Positions 1-10,685 of a stretch of 60,000 nucleotides of DNA are shown here, piece by piece; the stretch's first letter is position 1, and each line of letters begins with the position of its first letter. The notes under the pieces were generated by a model. That model was not told the origin of the DNA, ran no database searches, and worked only from the letters and a program-made list of their open reading frames with translations. The DNA is from Lineus longissimus (Eukaryota; Nemertea; Pilidiophora; Heteronemertea; Lineidae), in the NCBI RefSeq assembly GCF_910592395.1, contig NC_088310.1, forward strand, positions 19,229,501 to 19,289,500, written 5' to 3'. The translations under genes were made by a program, and so were the position numbers.

Positions 1-436
1 GTAAATATTCATTAGCAGCTCTTGAAGCATGTGCCTTTCATGTATACATGTACAATCTGTAATATATACTGTACTGTACATCACATTTACAAAAGCTTCC
101 CTGGTACATATGTCTGCTGATTATGACTACTGTCTGCCAGAGTTTTATCAGTAGTGACCATGATTGATAAAATGATAGACAAATAATAAAAGTTGCTTCC
201 CTGATACCAAGAACTTTTAAAATATCGACCGGTCTTTATTTTAATTCAAAACACAAGATATATTCTTTGCACTCTTGATATTGTCCCAAGATGGATTTAA
301 ACTACAGACTTCTCATGGGCTTATTATTCACTTTCCTGAAAAGGACTTGTAGATAGGGTGATTGAGGTGTCTCGATCTTAACTTGTGTGTGAGAAGCTCT
401 CACAGTATATGGAAGCACAAAATTTTGACCTATATA

Positions 437-620
437 CAGTAGAACCTCTCTATCAATAAGGACATCCACGGGACTGACAAGTGCTGTCCTTAATAAAGAG
501 GTGTCCTGTTTAGAGAGGTCAAATTGAATTGAAACAACCAATTTGGGACCAAAACTAGCGTCCTTAATAGAGAGGTTGTCCTTGATAGAGAAGTGTCCGC
601 TAAGGGAGGTTCCTTTGTAC
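437..620 (-). mobile_element. Pogo/Tigger-like MITE, copy 1
   Basis: A 184-bp element begins cagtagaacctctct and ends with a decayed complement of that terminus (taagggaggttc). It is flanked by TA on both sides, as Tc1/mariner insertions are. Inside it alternates short phrases such as 'aggacacctct' and 'tttgggacc' that recur in five more copies in the window. No transposase is encoded, so it must have been moved by an enzyme made elsewhere. The Tigger/pogo assignment rests on the CAG-started terminus and TA flanks only. Orientation is given relative to copies 2, 5 and 6. Confidence 0.65.
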
Positions 621-1219
621 ATGTATTCAGACAAAACGCGTTAGCTTCTGGAAATGGTGCCAGGCACATCAAGTCCCTGACAGTATTCCCCTTGTGTAAA
701 ATGTGATATGTCAATGTTTTTATTTTATCGGAAAAGCTTAGTAGCAGACCTGCATTAGTCATGCTTATTCCAGAATATATGACTTGAGCATTATTTTTAG
801 AATCGATACAAGTACAGAAATAGATCTGCATCGGCCTTGTTCACTAAATATAGATTGAGATTGAGAACATTTTCATGGCACTAGAAATTCTCGACTCAGG
901 TTATGAATTGCGGTGTGATGATATTTGCCAGTTTTGATCCTCGCAGCAGGCATTTGAGATGCTACGGCCTGAGTTCAGCAGGTCTGAGATTATCTCTGAG
1001 GGCAGAATTAGGTTAGGAGAGGGAGAGGTCTCTTAGAGGAAATGAGAGAGAAATCTCTACGAGGTCAGTTGCTCCCTTCTCTGTGACAGCTGCCTCTGAG
1101 AGTATAAAGCCCTTCAAAGCCTCCAGAGTTATAGGGTTTACAATAAAACAGCAATTTGAAGGGCAACCAGTATCTTAACATCCTGAACCTCATGGTCTTT
1201 ACTCCCTTTAAAAACCTTA

Positions 1220-1266
1220 GCGGGGGTATCTTGATGTGATGCAAAAAACTTGGTGGTTAAGATGGT
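1220..1266 (+). repeat. Dispersed short repeat, copy A
   Basis: A stretch of about 47 bp reading gcgggggtatcttgatgtga and then gcaaaaaacttggtggttaa recurs in diverged form at 4806-4852 (gccggggtatatcttgataa, gcaaaaaccttggtggtcaa). The two copies are 3.6 kb apart in the same orientation. No coding sense was seen. It could be the conserved part of a longer decayed repeat. Confidence 0.5.
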
Positions 1267-2613
1267 TATCCTTTACAAAAAGGTAATTCCTTCAATCTTT
1301 CTCATCCACATTTCATACGATGAAGATGTAACGCACTTCCACTGGATCTTTCTCCATGGCTCCACACAAGTAACCATGATACATGGCCTGGTTCAAAAAC
1401 CAGCTATTGATTTTGCGACTACCGCCATCAGACATTTCACAACAGCAATTCGAGGCTGGTTTTCTTCAAATGTATCGCAGGATCCTTGACTCAGTATATA
1501 GTACACCATTCAAAGTCAGACGTTGTCTTGAATTGGTCACCATTTGGGGCTGTCTTTATCTGGGCTTGACTTCTGTTGTGATGTAGACGATATGTTGTAC
1601 TAATGTGATGGCTCGCTGTTGAGTGGTTCATTCTTCAAATCCATCACGAGATTCCCTGCCTCTGGTACACAGCATTTCGTGTTCAGACAATCTTCTTTCA
1701 TCTGGTAATTGGTCTCGATTCATGGTTGTCTTATCTGGACTTCACTTCTGTTGTGGTGAAGACTTTGTGTTGTACTGCGGTGGCTTTCCGTTCCTTGGTC
1801 GTGTAAGAGTGATGAGGTGTCGTGCTTGATCCTTACCAAAATGAAGAGCATCCTTCACTTGAAAGGGGAAAAGCAAAGTGTTCTGCTGACCTTGCCCTTG
1901 TGATAAATATGAAAAGGGTCTACCCAGTTCATGCATGGTTTATCACGGTGACAAGAAAACGATAATGAGATAATTGTATGTCTATATTTGCTAAGGTCTG
2001 ACCATCAAACTTTGTTTTCTCTATTATAAGGTGGCCACGGGAATGACAACATGGACAGGAGAAGAATAGAAGAGTGATTGAATGTTTACTAAATCGTTGA
2101 AATCGTTGAATTTCTTGGAATGGACTGAATCATCATAGTCCTCCAGGTGTCAGTGTGTTTATCTATCATTGGTGGCAAAGTGCTATCTATTGTTGTTGAG
2201 AGAATCAAGGTTAGACTGCGTGGGAGTGAGGACCTGGCAACCAACAAGGGTGAACGCGACCTGGAAGAACGACAGACACACTCGTCATATTGTCGTAACT
2301 CTGTCCAAGGTCGCTGCCAAACAACCCCTCATTTGCGGAGCTCTTATTGACATACATGTCAGGACCTACGACCAACAACTGCGACCTACATGTACTGTAG
2401 CTGGGAAGATGAAAATGATAAGACCTGGGCTATGGCGGGTGTGGTCGCTTTCTGTTAAGAGATGATATCTTGATTGGGCATTTGCATCCCTTTCAGGTGT
2501 ATTTCTGGCCCCATCCCCTCAAACGTTTTGTCTTGCAAACGTCGGCATGTCAGCGAGTTGTCATTCTGTCTTCGTAACTGTTCTCCATTCATATAAGATA
2601 CGGTACACGGTAT

Positions 2614-2649
2614 CAAGAATTAATTAAGAGTAGTCTTGATTAATTCTTG
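2614..2649. repeat. AT-rich inverted repeat
   Basis: Two 15-bp arms, 2614-2628 and 2635-2649, are reverse complements except for one position (14 of 15) and are separated by 6 nt. The core of each arm is aagaattaat or its complement, the same core as in the hairpin at 49589-49615. Confidence 0.6.
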
Positions 2650-3187
2650 CCAGTATGATATGACTGTGGGGAGTGAATGCAGATGGCATCAATTTGAGAT
2701 GATCTGATTCGTCTCATGCCGGTCCCAGTGCAATCTGCCAACTCTTATGTTCCTGATGAATAAAGATGAGGCTGGAAGGTTGATGACCGGTAGAGTGCTG
2801 TGGCACAAACTATATGCACGTCTTCAAGACAGAATGGGAATAGGAATGTAATCATGGTGATTGCTGCCTGGATACAAGGTGAAGTTGTACGTCCTAATCC
2901 TTGGTATCATTGCATAAGAACTCAATCAAGCTTTCATCTTGTTTGGTCCACCTATTATTGCGTTGTTATTGTTTCCTGTTATTGTTCATTACGGCTATTG
3001 TTACAATTGGTCATACTCACGTTCCGGGTTTATGAATCAGTTTCATCTCACTCTCAGGCAAGCTTCCAGGACTACTCGGTGTTTTCCGTTGGGTAGGTGG
3101 TGGCTTCTGTTGTTGGTCAAGAACTAGTTTTGAACAGAAGAATAACTGAAGGGGCAAAAGATGGCATTAGATTTTAGCAGTGAAGAC

Positions 3188-3249
3188 GGTGACTCCTTGA
3201 TATCCCTTTTAGTGACTCCTTAATGGTGACTCCTTAATGTCCCTTTAGT
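3188..3249 (+). repeat. Short tandem repeat, about 3 units
   Basis: The phrase 'gtgactcctta' or 'gtgactccttg' occurs three times within about 60 bp, twice followed by a variant of 'atgtcccttttagt'. This is a small imperfect minisatellite with no coding sense. Confidence 0.6.
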
Positions 3250-5279
3250 GTTGATGGTGAAGAGCAAAGATATTACTATCGTCATGTGTATCCCCCCTTA
3301 TGGGAGTGACAATATGTCTGACTATTTCAGTCTTCGGCGATGCCATGTCCCTTTTTATAGTTTGAAGACAGGACGTATTTCATTTCTCCGTTTTCGTATA
3401 AAAGTGAGGTCTGCTTGGATTCGAGCAAGAATGGTCCAAATCCATGTGAGAATGCCTTGACATGAGATAGAGCAATGCAATGAACAGCAGAGGATCAGCG
3501 TCTGATCCTGGTTTGAGAAATTACGAGTTGGCGCTTTGTTCATCTCTCCTTACCACTACCAGCAAATGAAATCCAATCAAGGTTGCTCCAGGTGATGATA
3601 AGGCCAATAAATTTTGATTTCATGGTTCTCGTCAGCAACTTTCGGGAAATGGGTGCAGTTCTGTTGTTTCATCTGCTTTGCTCTAGCTTGGGAATCCCCT
3701 CATTGAAAGATATCAATATCAGTCGGGTAATACAGTGAATTTAGAAAAAGCTGCTTGAATGTCATCTTGCTGGAAATCACAACCCAATCGCAGCCAATCA
3801 TGTAAAGACATTTACCCAAGTCTCAAGGGTCGGTTTCTACCTTGTTACTAATGGACCCCAGGGACAAGAATCGATACTGTGCGAGATGTTCAAGCGATGT
3901 TTGTTGGAGATTTTTTCATACGATACAGCCCATAAGCCACCATCTTGATTAAAAAAAGGGGTTTATATCTTGCCTCTTCGATCAGTTCAGCTAGATGGGT
4001 TTGTTCATGTGTTTGAATCTGCATGGTCCAGTGTTGCCTGCTATTGGTGTTGCCTACATTATGTAGCAGTTCCTTGATGCTTACTATTCCCTGGTACACC
4101 TTGCTCACCTTGTCAAAATTTGCCCGGATAGAAAATATTTTTTATGACTCGAGCCTGGTTCGCTTGTACTTTTAGTTTTTAATTAATGACCGATTCCAGG
4201 ATGTTGTTGTACAGCTGCAGTAGTTCTTCTATTTATTATTGATGTACAGTCTTGATCTAAGAGAAATCATGCCCAGTTCTGTGATGTACACATTTTGGTA
4301 ATGACTGACATTATATAGCTATTGCAACTGTATTTCAAATCTGCAATTTAACCAAAATTTGTGTTGGTGTGATTTTACATCTGATGAGGACTGTACATCG
4401 TGTTTTACACACTCCGATCGTAAATTTTGTTCATCGAGAACTATAATGTGATAGGATTGCGATTAGAATGCAGGTGCTTCTTTGTGAATCGGAGTATTAA
4501 TGCCAGTAGATTTGGAAAAGCTTTCTACTCCTCCATGATGGTGAAATGATACCTTTGACTACTTTGTAGTAGGCGTATCAGTAGATTTAAACACTTTTAC
4601 CGGTTTAGTCTACAGACAATCTGAATGGTGCAGTGCAGCCAGCTGGTACTGGCAGCCTTGTTGGCGAGACTCAATCATCCTTAGGAGGTTTAAAAACGAC
4701 CTGGCTCTTGATTTAAAACAGCAGTAATTGGCACTGACTAGAAATATCACTGTGACGCATCAAAAGCAAATGATACAGCATCCTGCACCGCATGTGTTTA
4801 ATGGAGCCGGGGTATATCTTGATAAGATGCAAAAACCTTGGTGGTCAAGATGATGATACAACAACCATTTAGCTGTAAATATTTGAAAAACAGATATCTG
4901 TGTTGTAAAACACCATCTGTATCAGTGTATATATGTGAACAAGCGCTCTTGTATTCTCCTGATGAGACAAGCAATTGATTTAGTCAAGGGAACAAAATGA
5001 GCAACGCCAGCTACTTCCCTGCATATACACAGAGCGCAATACATCAGAGCGGACACCATTGATTCACGCCTACATGCAGTAAAAAGAGCATTTGGTGGCA
5101 AATGACATGAATGATGAGAATATCGCATTACTTCAGCAAGTTTTTAAGGAACAAACATGTATGGTTTTATTTCGAGGGTATTTTGCAGGTGTATTTACAA
5201 GGGGGCTCCCACCCAAGCCTTTGCCCCTCAACTAATTTAGAAAAATTGTTCTTCATTTTGAACAAAATGTTTGAATTTT
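3250..5279. other. Non-coding stretch
   Basis: Contains copy B of the dispersed repeat (4806-4852). Otherwise no exon, RNA gene or transposon end was recognised. Open frames here are short and lack splice context. Confidence 0.4.
4806..4852 (+). repeat. Dispersed short repeat, copy B
   Basis: Diverged second copy of the element at 1220-1266, in the same orientation, sharing the blocks 'ggggtat', 'cttgat', 'gatgcaaaaa' and 'cttggtggt'. Confidence 0.5.
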
Positions 5280-5280
5280 T

Positions 5281-5562
5281 CACTGAGCCCAACAACCAAC
5301 CAACATTTCTGGGATGTACTGAAAGTGCCAGAGTCTCGACATGAACTCGACAACCAACCAACATATTTTACAGATTTGTACTGAAGGTGTCAGTGTCTTG
5401 TCACTAAGCCCAACAACCAACGAATATTTACAGGTGTGTAGTTTTGTCACAGACCCGACAAGCAACCAACATTTATGGATTTGTACTGGAAGTGCCACTG
5501 TCTTGTCACTGACAACCAACCAACATTTACGGGGTGTACTGGAAGTGCTAGTGTCTTGTGAA
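5281..5562 (+). repeat. Minisatellite, about 5 units of 50-62 bp
   Basis: Five imperfect units each begin with a variant of 'acaaccaaccaacattt' (near 5290, 5349, 5411, 5459 and 5512). Each continues with a variant of 'gtactggaagtgcc' and 'agtgtcttgtcac'. Units differ by substitutions and small indels, so the array is old. The open frames through it on both strands are repeat-derived and not believed to be genes. Confidence 0.75.
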
Positions 5563-8208
5563 CATGGCATGAATGGCCAGCTGATTGACTGCGCATAATG
5601 AAGGAATTGAGAAAGCTACATTGTGGCCGTGGATCAATACCGATTACCATCTCGACAGGGCTTCCAGTCTCTAATATATGAGGACATTGGAAGAAGATAC
5701 AGTTGGAGAGCCATCAGCTGTGTTGCTTACTCAAGTCCTTTTTCTTCATCCAAGGTTAAGAGGAGTTGGTGGCTGTTACAGGCTCCAAGTTATACTCATT
5801 CCTGACTGTAGTCTTCATAGCAATGGCGATATTCGACAAAAACCACCATATTCCACCTACATACATATACCGGTACGAATATTCCCAAAATATTTCAACA
5901 GCCATCATAATAGATTACATGTCAGTGTCATTTGTGGCATCCATCGCAATTTGTCAGCTTATAGTACCCTATAATTTTCTGGTATATCTCGCCTCATCAT
6001 CAAGGAGGCTTCATTCAGAATAGTCAATTGAGGGCTTCGGCCCAGACAACCCCCCCTGCTGCCCCCCATTAGGTGGAATCAGAGCAACTGACTCGCCCCA
6101 CCCGCTCATCCCACTGCATCTCAATTCCAAATTGCAAACCTATTCCAACAAAAAGAATTTTAAATCAATCAGTTTTTTCTGTTGAACAGCATGATAAATC
6201 TCACTGGGCGCCTTTTGATTAAATTTCCCGATAAAAAAAACAAGATCCAGTGTTGCTGGGATGGATATTTGGTATTGTTTATTGCCATGCAAATCAATGG
6301 GTATAGAGTGAAGTACGTAATTCATGACTTGCAGTGTATTATATTGGAATAACTAATAACTGAGTCTATAATGGTGTGGGGATGCGTTATGTTATTCACG
6401 AAGGGCTGTGGTCCATTTGTATGGTGATGCAAGATGTTGCACTCTCATGATTGCTGGGTGTCGAGTGAGGTGCTGGACGTTTTTGTTGACAGTGGGTGGG
6501 GAGTTGAGTGATGATGTGGTCGAACATGGTCATCCATTCAGATATTGTTTTGAGAAAATCGAAATCAGAACTTGACATTCTCGTCCAAAGCACCTAGTGT
6601 CAATCTATCATGTTTTCGAGGACATTAAACTTCTAGCCAAAGAAAAATCTGATCTTGCAAAACATCACATATCCAAGTGATTTTAGATAACATGTCTGAG
6701 TGATGTCACTCGGCCGTGACATCATGCAGCATTTGCTTCAGACTGCAAATCTTTAAGCATCCTTATTCTTCCCTGATAGGTATAGGAAAGCTTGTCAGAG
6801 CATGATGTGGGTGTGTGTCTTGCCTACCCACAGAGTAACTTTCATAAACACCATGAAATTGCTCCAAATGTAAATATTTGCAAAATGAGATTGACAACTT
6901 CTTAGCATTTTGATAAGCCAAGGGGGGTGTCTATAAAACATGATTAAAAAACACTGCCGCGGGCCACAGCGCTGATTTCTATTCAGTACAATGAAATGGG
7001 CTGTGTTGCACTTGAGGGAATATGGTGGTTTAGCTACAGCATCTGATATGTATGAGGCGACATTGTTGCGATTATTTTGAGAAATTTAACATTATCAGAT
7101 AGTTGTATGATAGTAAGTTTGTTTCAAATGTGGATTAGCAATGTATCCTTTGACCTTGGTCAAATCATTTTGGTTTTCCTTAATGTTTGTCTGCTGTCTC
7201 AAAAGAATAGATGTTCGTAATATTCATTGCGAATGATATTGTGCTGAGAGGCGTTGATGTAAATGTTGTTGACATCCCAACATGTGTCAAATGAGGAGGC
7301 AATGATCTGTTTGTATTGCTTATCTCTTGATTCACCAAAGATGAAGAGAGTAACCCAATTCTTCCTCCTCCACAGGGGATTACAATATAGATGATGAATA
7401 TTTGATACCAGAAGCAGAACCTACCAGCACAGCCATATATAGATTTGCCTTGCTTGTGTGGATGGCAGGATGGTGGAATGATTCGGAAGACAAATGGGAA
7501 GAAGAAAAAGTGTTTCCTTCTTGGGTGTCGATAAGAAGCCCGACTTTCAATCCACCTTTTGATCAAAGGACTTTTAGGCAAAAATCGTGAGAGAGTGGAT
7601 CGAATGCATCTTCTTCTTCAGTGTTCTGATTGTTATTTTTGGACTTTCGCTTTACATCATTCATCTTCTCGACTTCGGGAAGGCAGGTGTACCACATAGA
7701 CCTGTCACTGTTTGCTATACTTTTCCGCCGTACAATCTAGGTACGGTCGTGCACACAATGTCACGTCATAGTCCTGACTGTTGTCCACGATAGTGACATC
7801 TCGGGCTGGCAAACACAGTGTTTGTTATCGTTCATCCCAGTCAAGTAAATTTTGGGCTTTTGAGTTAAGTGGCGTACCAAAGGTCAAAGCTCATAGTCCA
7901 GGGAGAAAATACTGCAGCAGAAGACACAGCCACCATGGCTCTACTACACTAACCTTTTAGTCTTTTTACTGTGTGGTGTATCTTGCTGTCAGGGAGTCTG
8001 TATGAGGCTGTTTGGCGCAGTGATCCCACTCCATTACTAAGACCTTTGTATCAAGGATTATTTCCAGCGAGTTGAGTGCTCTTGGCACTTTTTCATTCAT
8101 ACTGGGAAGCTCTGATTACTGGTGTACGACTCGATCACTGCTGGAATAGATGATCTGGAGGCGATGCATTTCGTGGATTGGTGTGGTGACTTGTGCAAAT
8201 TTCAAGTT
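5563..8208. other. Non-coding stretch with one weak exon-like block
   Basis: Nothing recognisable apart from a block at 7376-7590 (+). That block follows a good pyrimidine tract and AG and stays open for 71 codons, but it has no donor and no similarity I know. It is listed under rejected observations. Confidence 0.35.
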
Positions 8209-8312
8209 CAAATTTCAGTGGCTGGGTGCTGCAACACTGACAGCGATTGAAAGCCAAGACCAAATTTCAGTGGCTGGGTGCTGCAACACTGACAGCGATT
8301 GAAAGCCAAGAC
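8209..8312 (+). repeat. Perfect tandem duplication of 52 bp
   Basis: Positions 8209-8260 and 8261-8312 are identical over 52 bp (starting caaatttcagtggctgggtg), and the match runs 3 bp further. Perfect identity means a recent duplication or an assembly artefact. The unit has no apparent coding sense. Confidence 0.85.
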
Positions 8313-8945
8313 CAACTCTGCGAATCTGTCTGGCTGCTAGTGTTTGATATGTTGATTTGAAAGTTGTTTCTTTTTGTTTGTTTTCGGTAATCTAATATCC
8401 AACAACATGACCCTGAGATTTCCAAAATAGATGGTGAAAAGAAATTCAGAGAATGTAAAAAACCTGAGATGTGACCCAAAATCGTTTTTGGGACATCACT
8501 GCTTTGTCAATAAGTAATAACGATTCCTTTCCAATCTATGGTCCATCTCAAGTGTATCATAGTGGGCAAACATTCAGCTAGTAATCATAACAAGTTGTGT
8601 ACTTTCCTTCTCTTGAGGCTTCTCATTTGTGATAAACGAACCTATGTATTCTTACAGACTTGAGTTCCCCAAGGGCTTTGATGGTACTTGTCACGTCATT
8701 ATTTCTTTGGCTTGAAGAAATGTCAAGCCTCCTCACACCAATGTCACACCACTCTCGCTATTTATCATCGTACTAAGACATCTTATACCATGCCTGCCTG
8801 GCCATATTATTTTTAGATTTCCTCTCGGGTGACAATGATATCGTTGTGTGATTTATCTGACGCTGAGAAAGGGTCGAGTTTACATGCCCATCCTTTACAT
8901 TTCAACACACAGCACTCTTGAAAGACGCTATCAGTTAAGTAAGTA

Positions 8946-9104
8946 CAGTAGAACCTCCCTTAGTAGTGACCTCTCTAATAAGGACACTAGTTTTGGTCCC
9001 AAATTGTTTGTTTCCATTCAATTTGACCGCTCTAATCAGGACACCTCTCTATTAGGACAGCACTTGCCAGTCCTGAGGATGTCCTTAATACAGAGGTTCT
9101 ACTG
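8946..9104 (+). mobile_element. Pogo/Tigger-like MITE, copy 2
   Basis: A 159-bp element begins cagtagaacctccctta and ends gaggttctactg, so its termini are inverted repeats of about 13 bp. TA flanks the left end only. The interior ('aggacac', 'ttggtccca', 'aatttgacc', 'ggacagcacttg') is shared with the other copies. Confidence 0.7.
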
Positions 9105-10065
9105 AACATTTTTCTGCCGAGTGAAGTTCCACTGTTGTCATACGAACTGAAGTAATGATTCCAATGAATTCGTTTGGCAAGAAACTGCATGAACATAACA
9201 GCTACATGTAGCACTTTAAAAATATATTTGATCCATGAAAAATCCATGAATGTCACAGAAAGTTTGCCATATCATTCATTTCTTTGATTCATCTTCGTGG
9301 ACCGCTGGCTGCCCCTGGAGTCCTCAATCGAGAATTAACGCAAGGAAAAAGACGTCATAGTCTGGAGATGCGTGCATGGGCAGAATGCTGATCTAGGGAT
9401 TATCATACAGAAGAAAATGTTATCCAAATGTGCTACATTGTAGAGCAACTGTGGCTATTATGGGAGTTAAGCCGCAGCATAAGCCCAGCCTCACTCAGCC
9501 TACCGATTCATCCCTCGCTTGCATTGAGCTGCATGGCTTTCTGGCGTGGGTCGTGTACAAAGCTCTCTGATGATCAGATGATTGTGTTTCATGGATACGA
9601 TCAATCCTCGAGGTAGCGCCGGAAAGATATATTTGTTCCTGTATAGATTTGATAACATGTCCTCTCGGTTGATAGAGGTGAGGATCAGATGTCAAACGAT
9701 GTGTCGAGTATTTCCGAAAATAGGTGATCGAGGCTGGGGGTGAACAAATTCTAATGCTGCTATAATTGTATATGTGTTACTGAAATGCAACTTTTTGCTC
9801 GCACTTTAATCTTATTCTTGTAGCCACTTTCAGTGAAGGCAAACATTGATTTCGGTCTCCTGTCTACCAAGTGCAGCATGTAGGCGTGCGGAAAGAAAAA
9901 AATCAATGGAAGATGAACAGTATCTTTCCCACTCCTGAGATTTTGCCACCAGGCGAACTGTCATCCGCACACACGGCAAAAAATCATGTGATCAAGACTT
10001 CGTTAACGGCAGGAAATTATGTGTTTTTGTCTGCGATGGTGGTGAGAAGATTGTGTCATGCTGAT
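9105..10065. other. Non-coding stretch
   Basis: No gene, RNA or repeat recognised. Confidence 0.35.
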
Positions 10066-10685
10066 TTGGTGACTCGGTCATGAGACATCAGAAACCAGCA
10101 ATCAGATTGAACGGCAGTAAATTTGTCATCACAATTTATGTCCAGTGTTCAAAAATGCATCAACAATGAATGAGAGAGCCTGGAAACCTATGACTTTTAT
10201 ATGCGATGGCTGGTTGTGAATAGTGAATGAAGGTTCCAGGAGCTGAGTTGGTGCTTGTCATGAGGCATCAGATGCCAGAAACCAGATTTACCAAGTCATC
10301 ACTAACCTTGTCGAATGTTCAAATGCATCGACAGAAAATGATAGAGGCTGGAAACCCATGATTTGCATGTGCTATGGCTAGTTGCAAATGACATGCTAAG
10401 TTGGTGACTTTGTCATGAGACATCAGAAAGTAGTGCCTAGATTGGCAATCATTACAATGTCCAATGTTCAGACCAGTACAGCAACAATAGTGACCAGGCT
10501 GAACTTCTATCTGATTCATTCTGTGCCAATTTCACATAAAAGATTGCTACAGATAAAGGAGATTCTGTCATGCTTTCTTGGTGACGAGATCATGAGACAT
10601 AGCATCCAGATTGATCAAAGGTTAAAATCTGCCGTGGTCTTACAATGCCCAATGTCGAAGTCTGCATCAACAATTAGATAGAGAT
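10066..10685 (+). repeat. Degenerate tandem repeat, 4 units of about 150-185 bp
   Basis: Units start near 10066, 10250, 10402 and 10580 with variants of 'ggtgactttgtcatgagaca' followed by 'tcag'. Each contains a later block like 'aatgttcaaatgcatcaac' or 'aatgtccaatgttcagacc', and most have 'ggctggaaacc' and 'gctatggctagttg'. Spacing varies (184, 152, 178 bp). An earlier, weaker unit may precede it. No reading frame is conserved between units, so this looks like a satellite rather than a coding repeat. Confidence 0.65.

Larger units (their letters stand above)
621..3187. other. Non-coding stretch
   Basis: No exon with matching splice sites and a recognisable product was found on either strand. 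It holds one half of a dispersed repeat (1220-1266) and an AT-rich hairpin (2614-2649). Given the strand and position of the kinase gene, it may be 5' flank or first intron of that gene. Confidence 0.4.

Noticed and set aside
302-634. 110-codon open frame (-) and similar peptides ([17 protein letters not shown]-like) at 8848-9105, 16476-16736 and 54474-54707
   Set aside because: All lie in the MITE copies. The shared peptide comes from the repeat DNA, and frames are broken differently in each copy.
5111-5598. Overlapping open frames on both strands near 5.1-5.6 kb
   Set aside because: They follow the minisatellite; repeats of an open unit make long frames by default.
7376-7590. Block after a good pyrimidine tract and AG, open for 71 codons (+), with a 133-codon frame on the opposite strand
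   Set aside because: No donor, no recognisable similarity, and no neighbouring exon. Not enough to call a gene.
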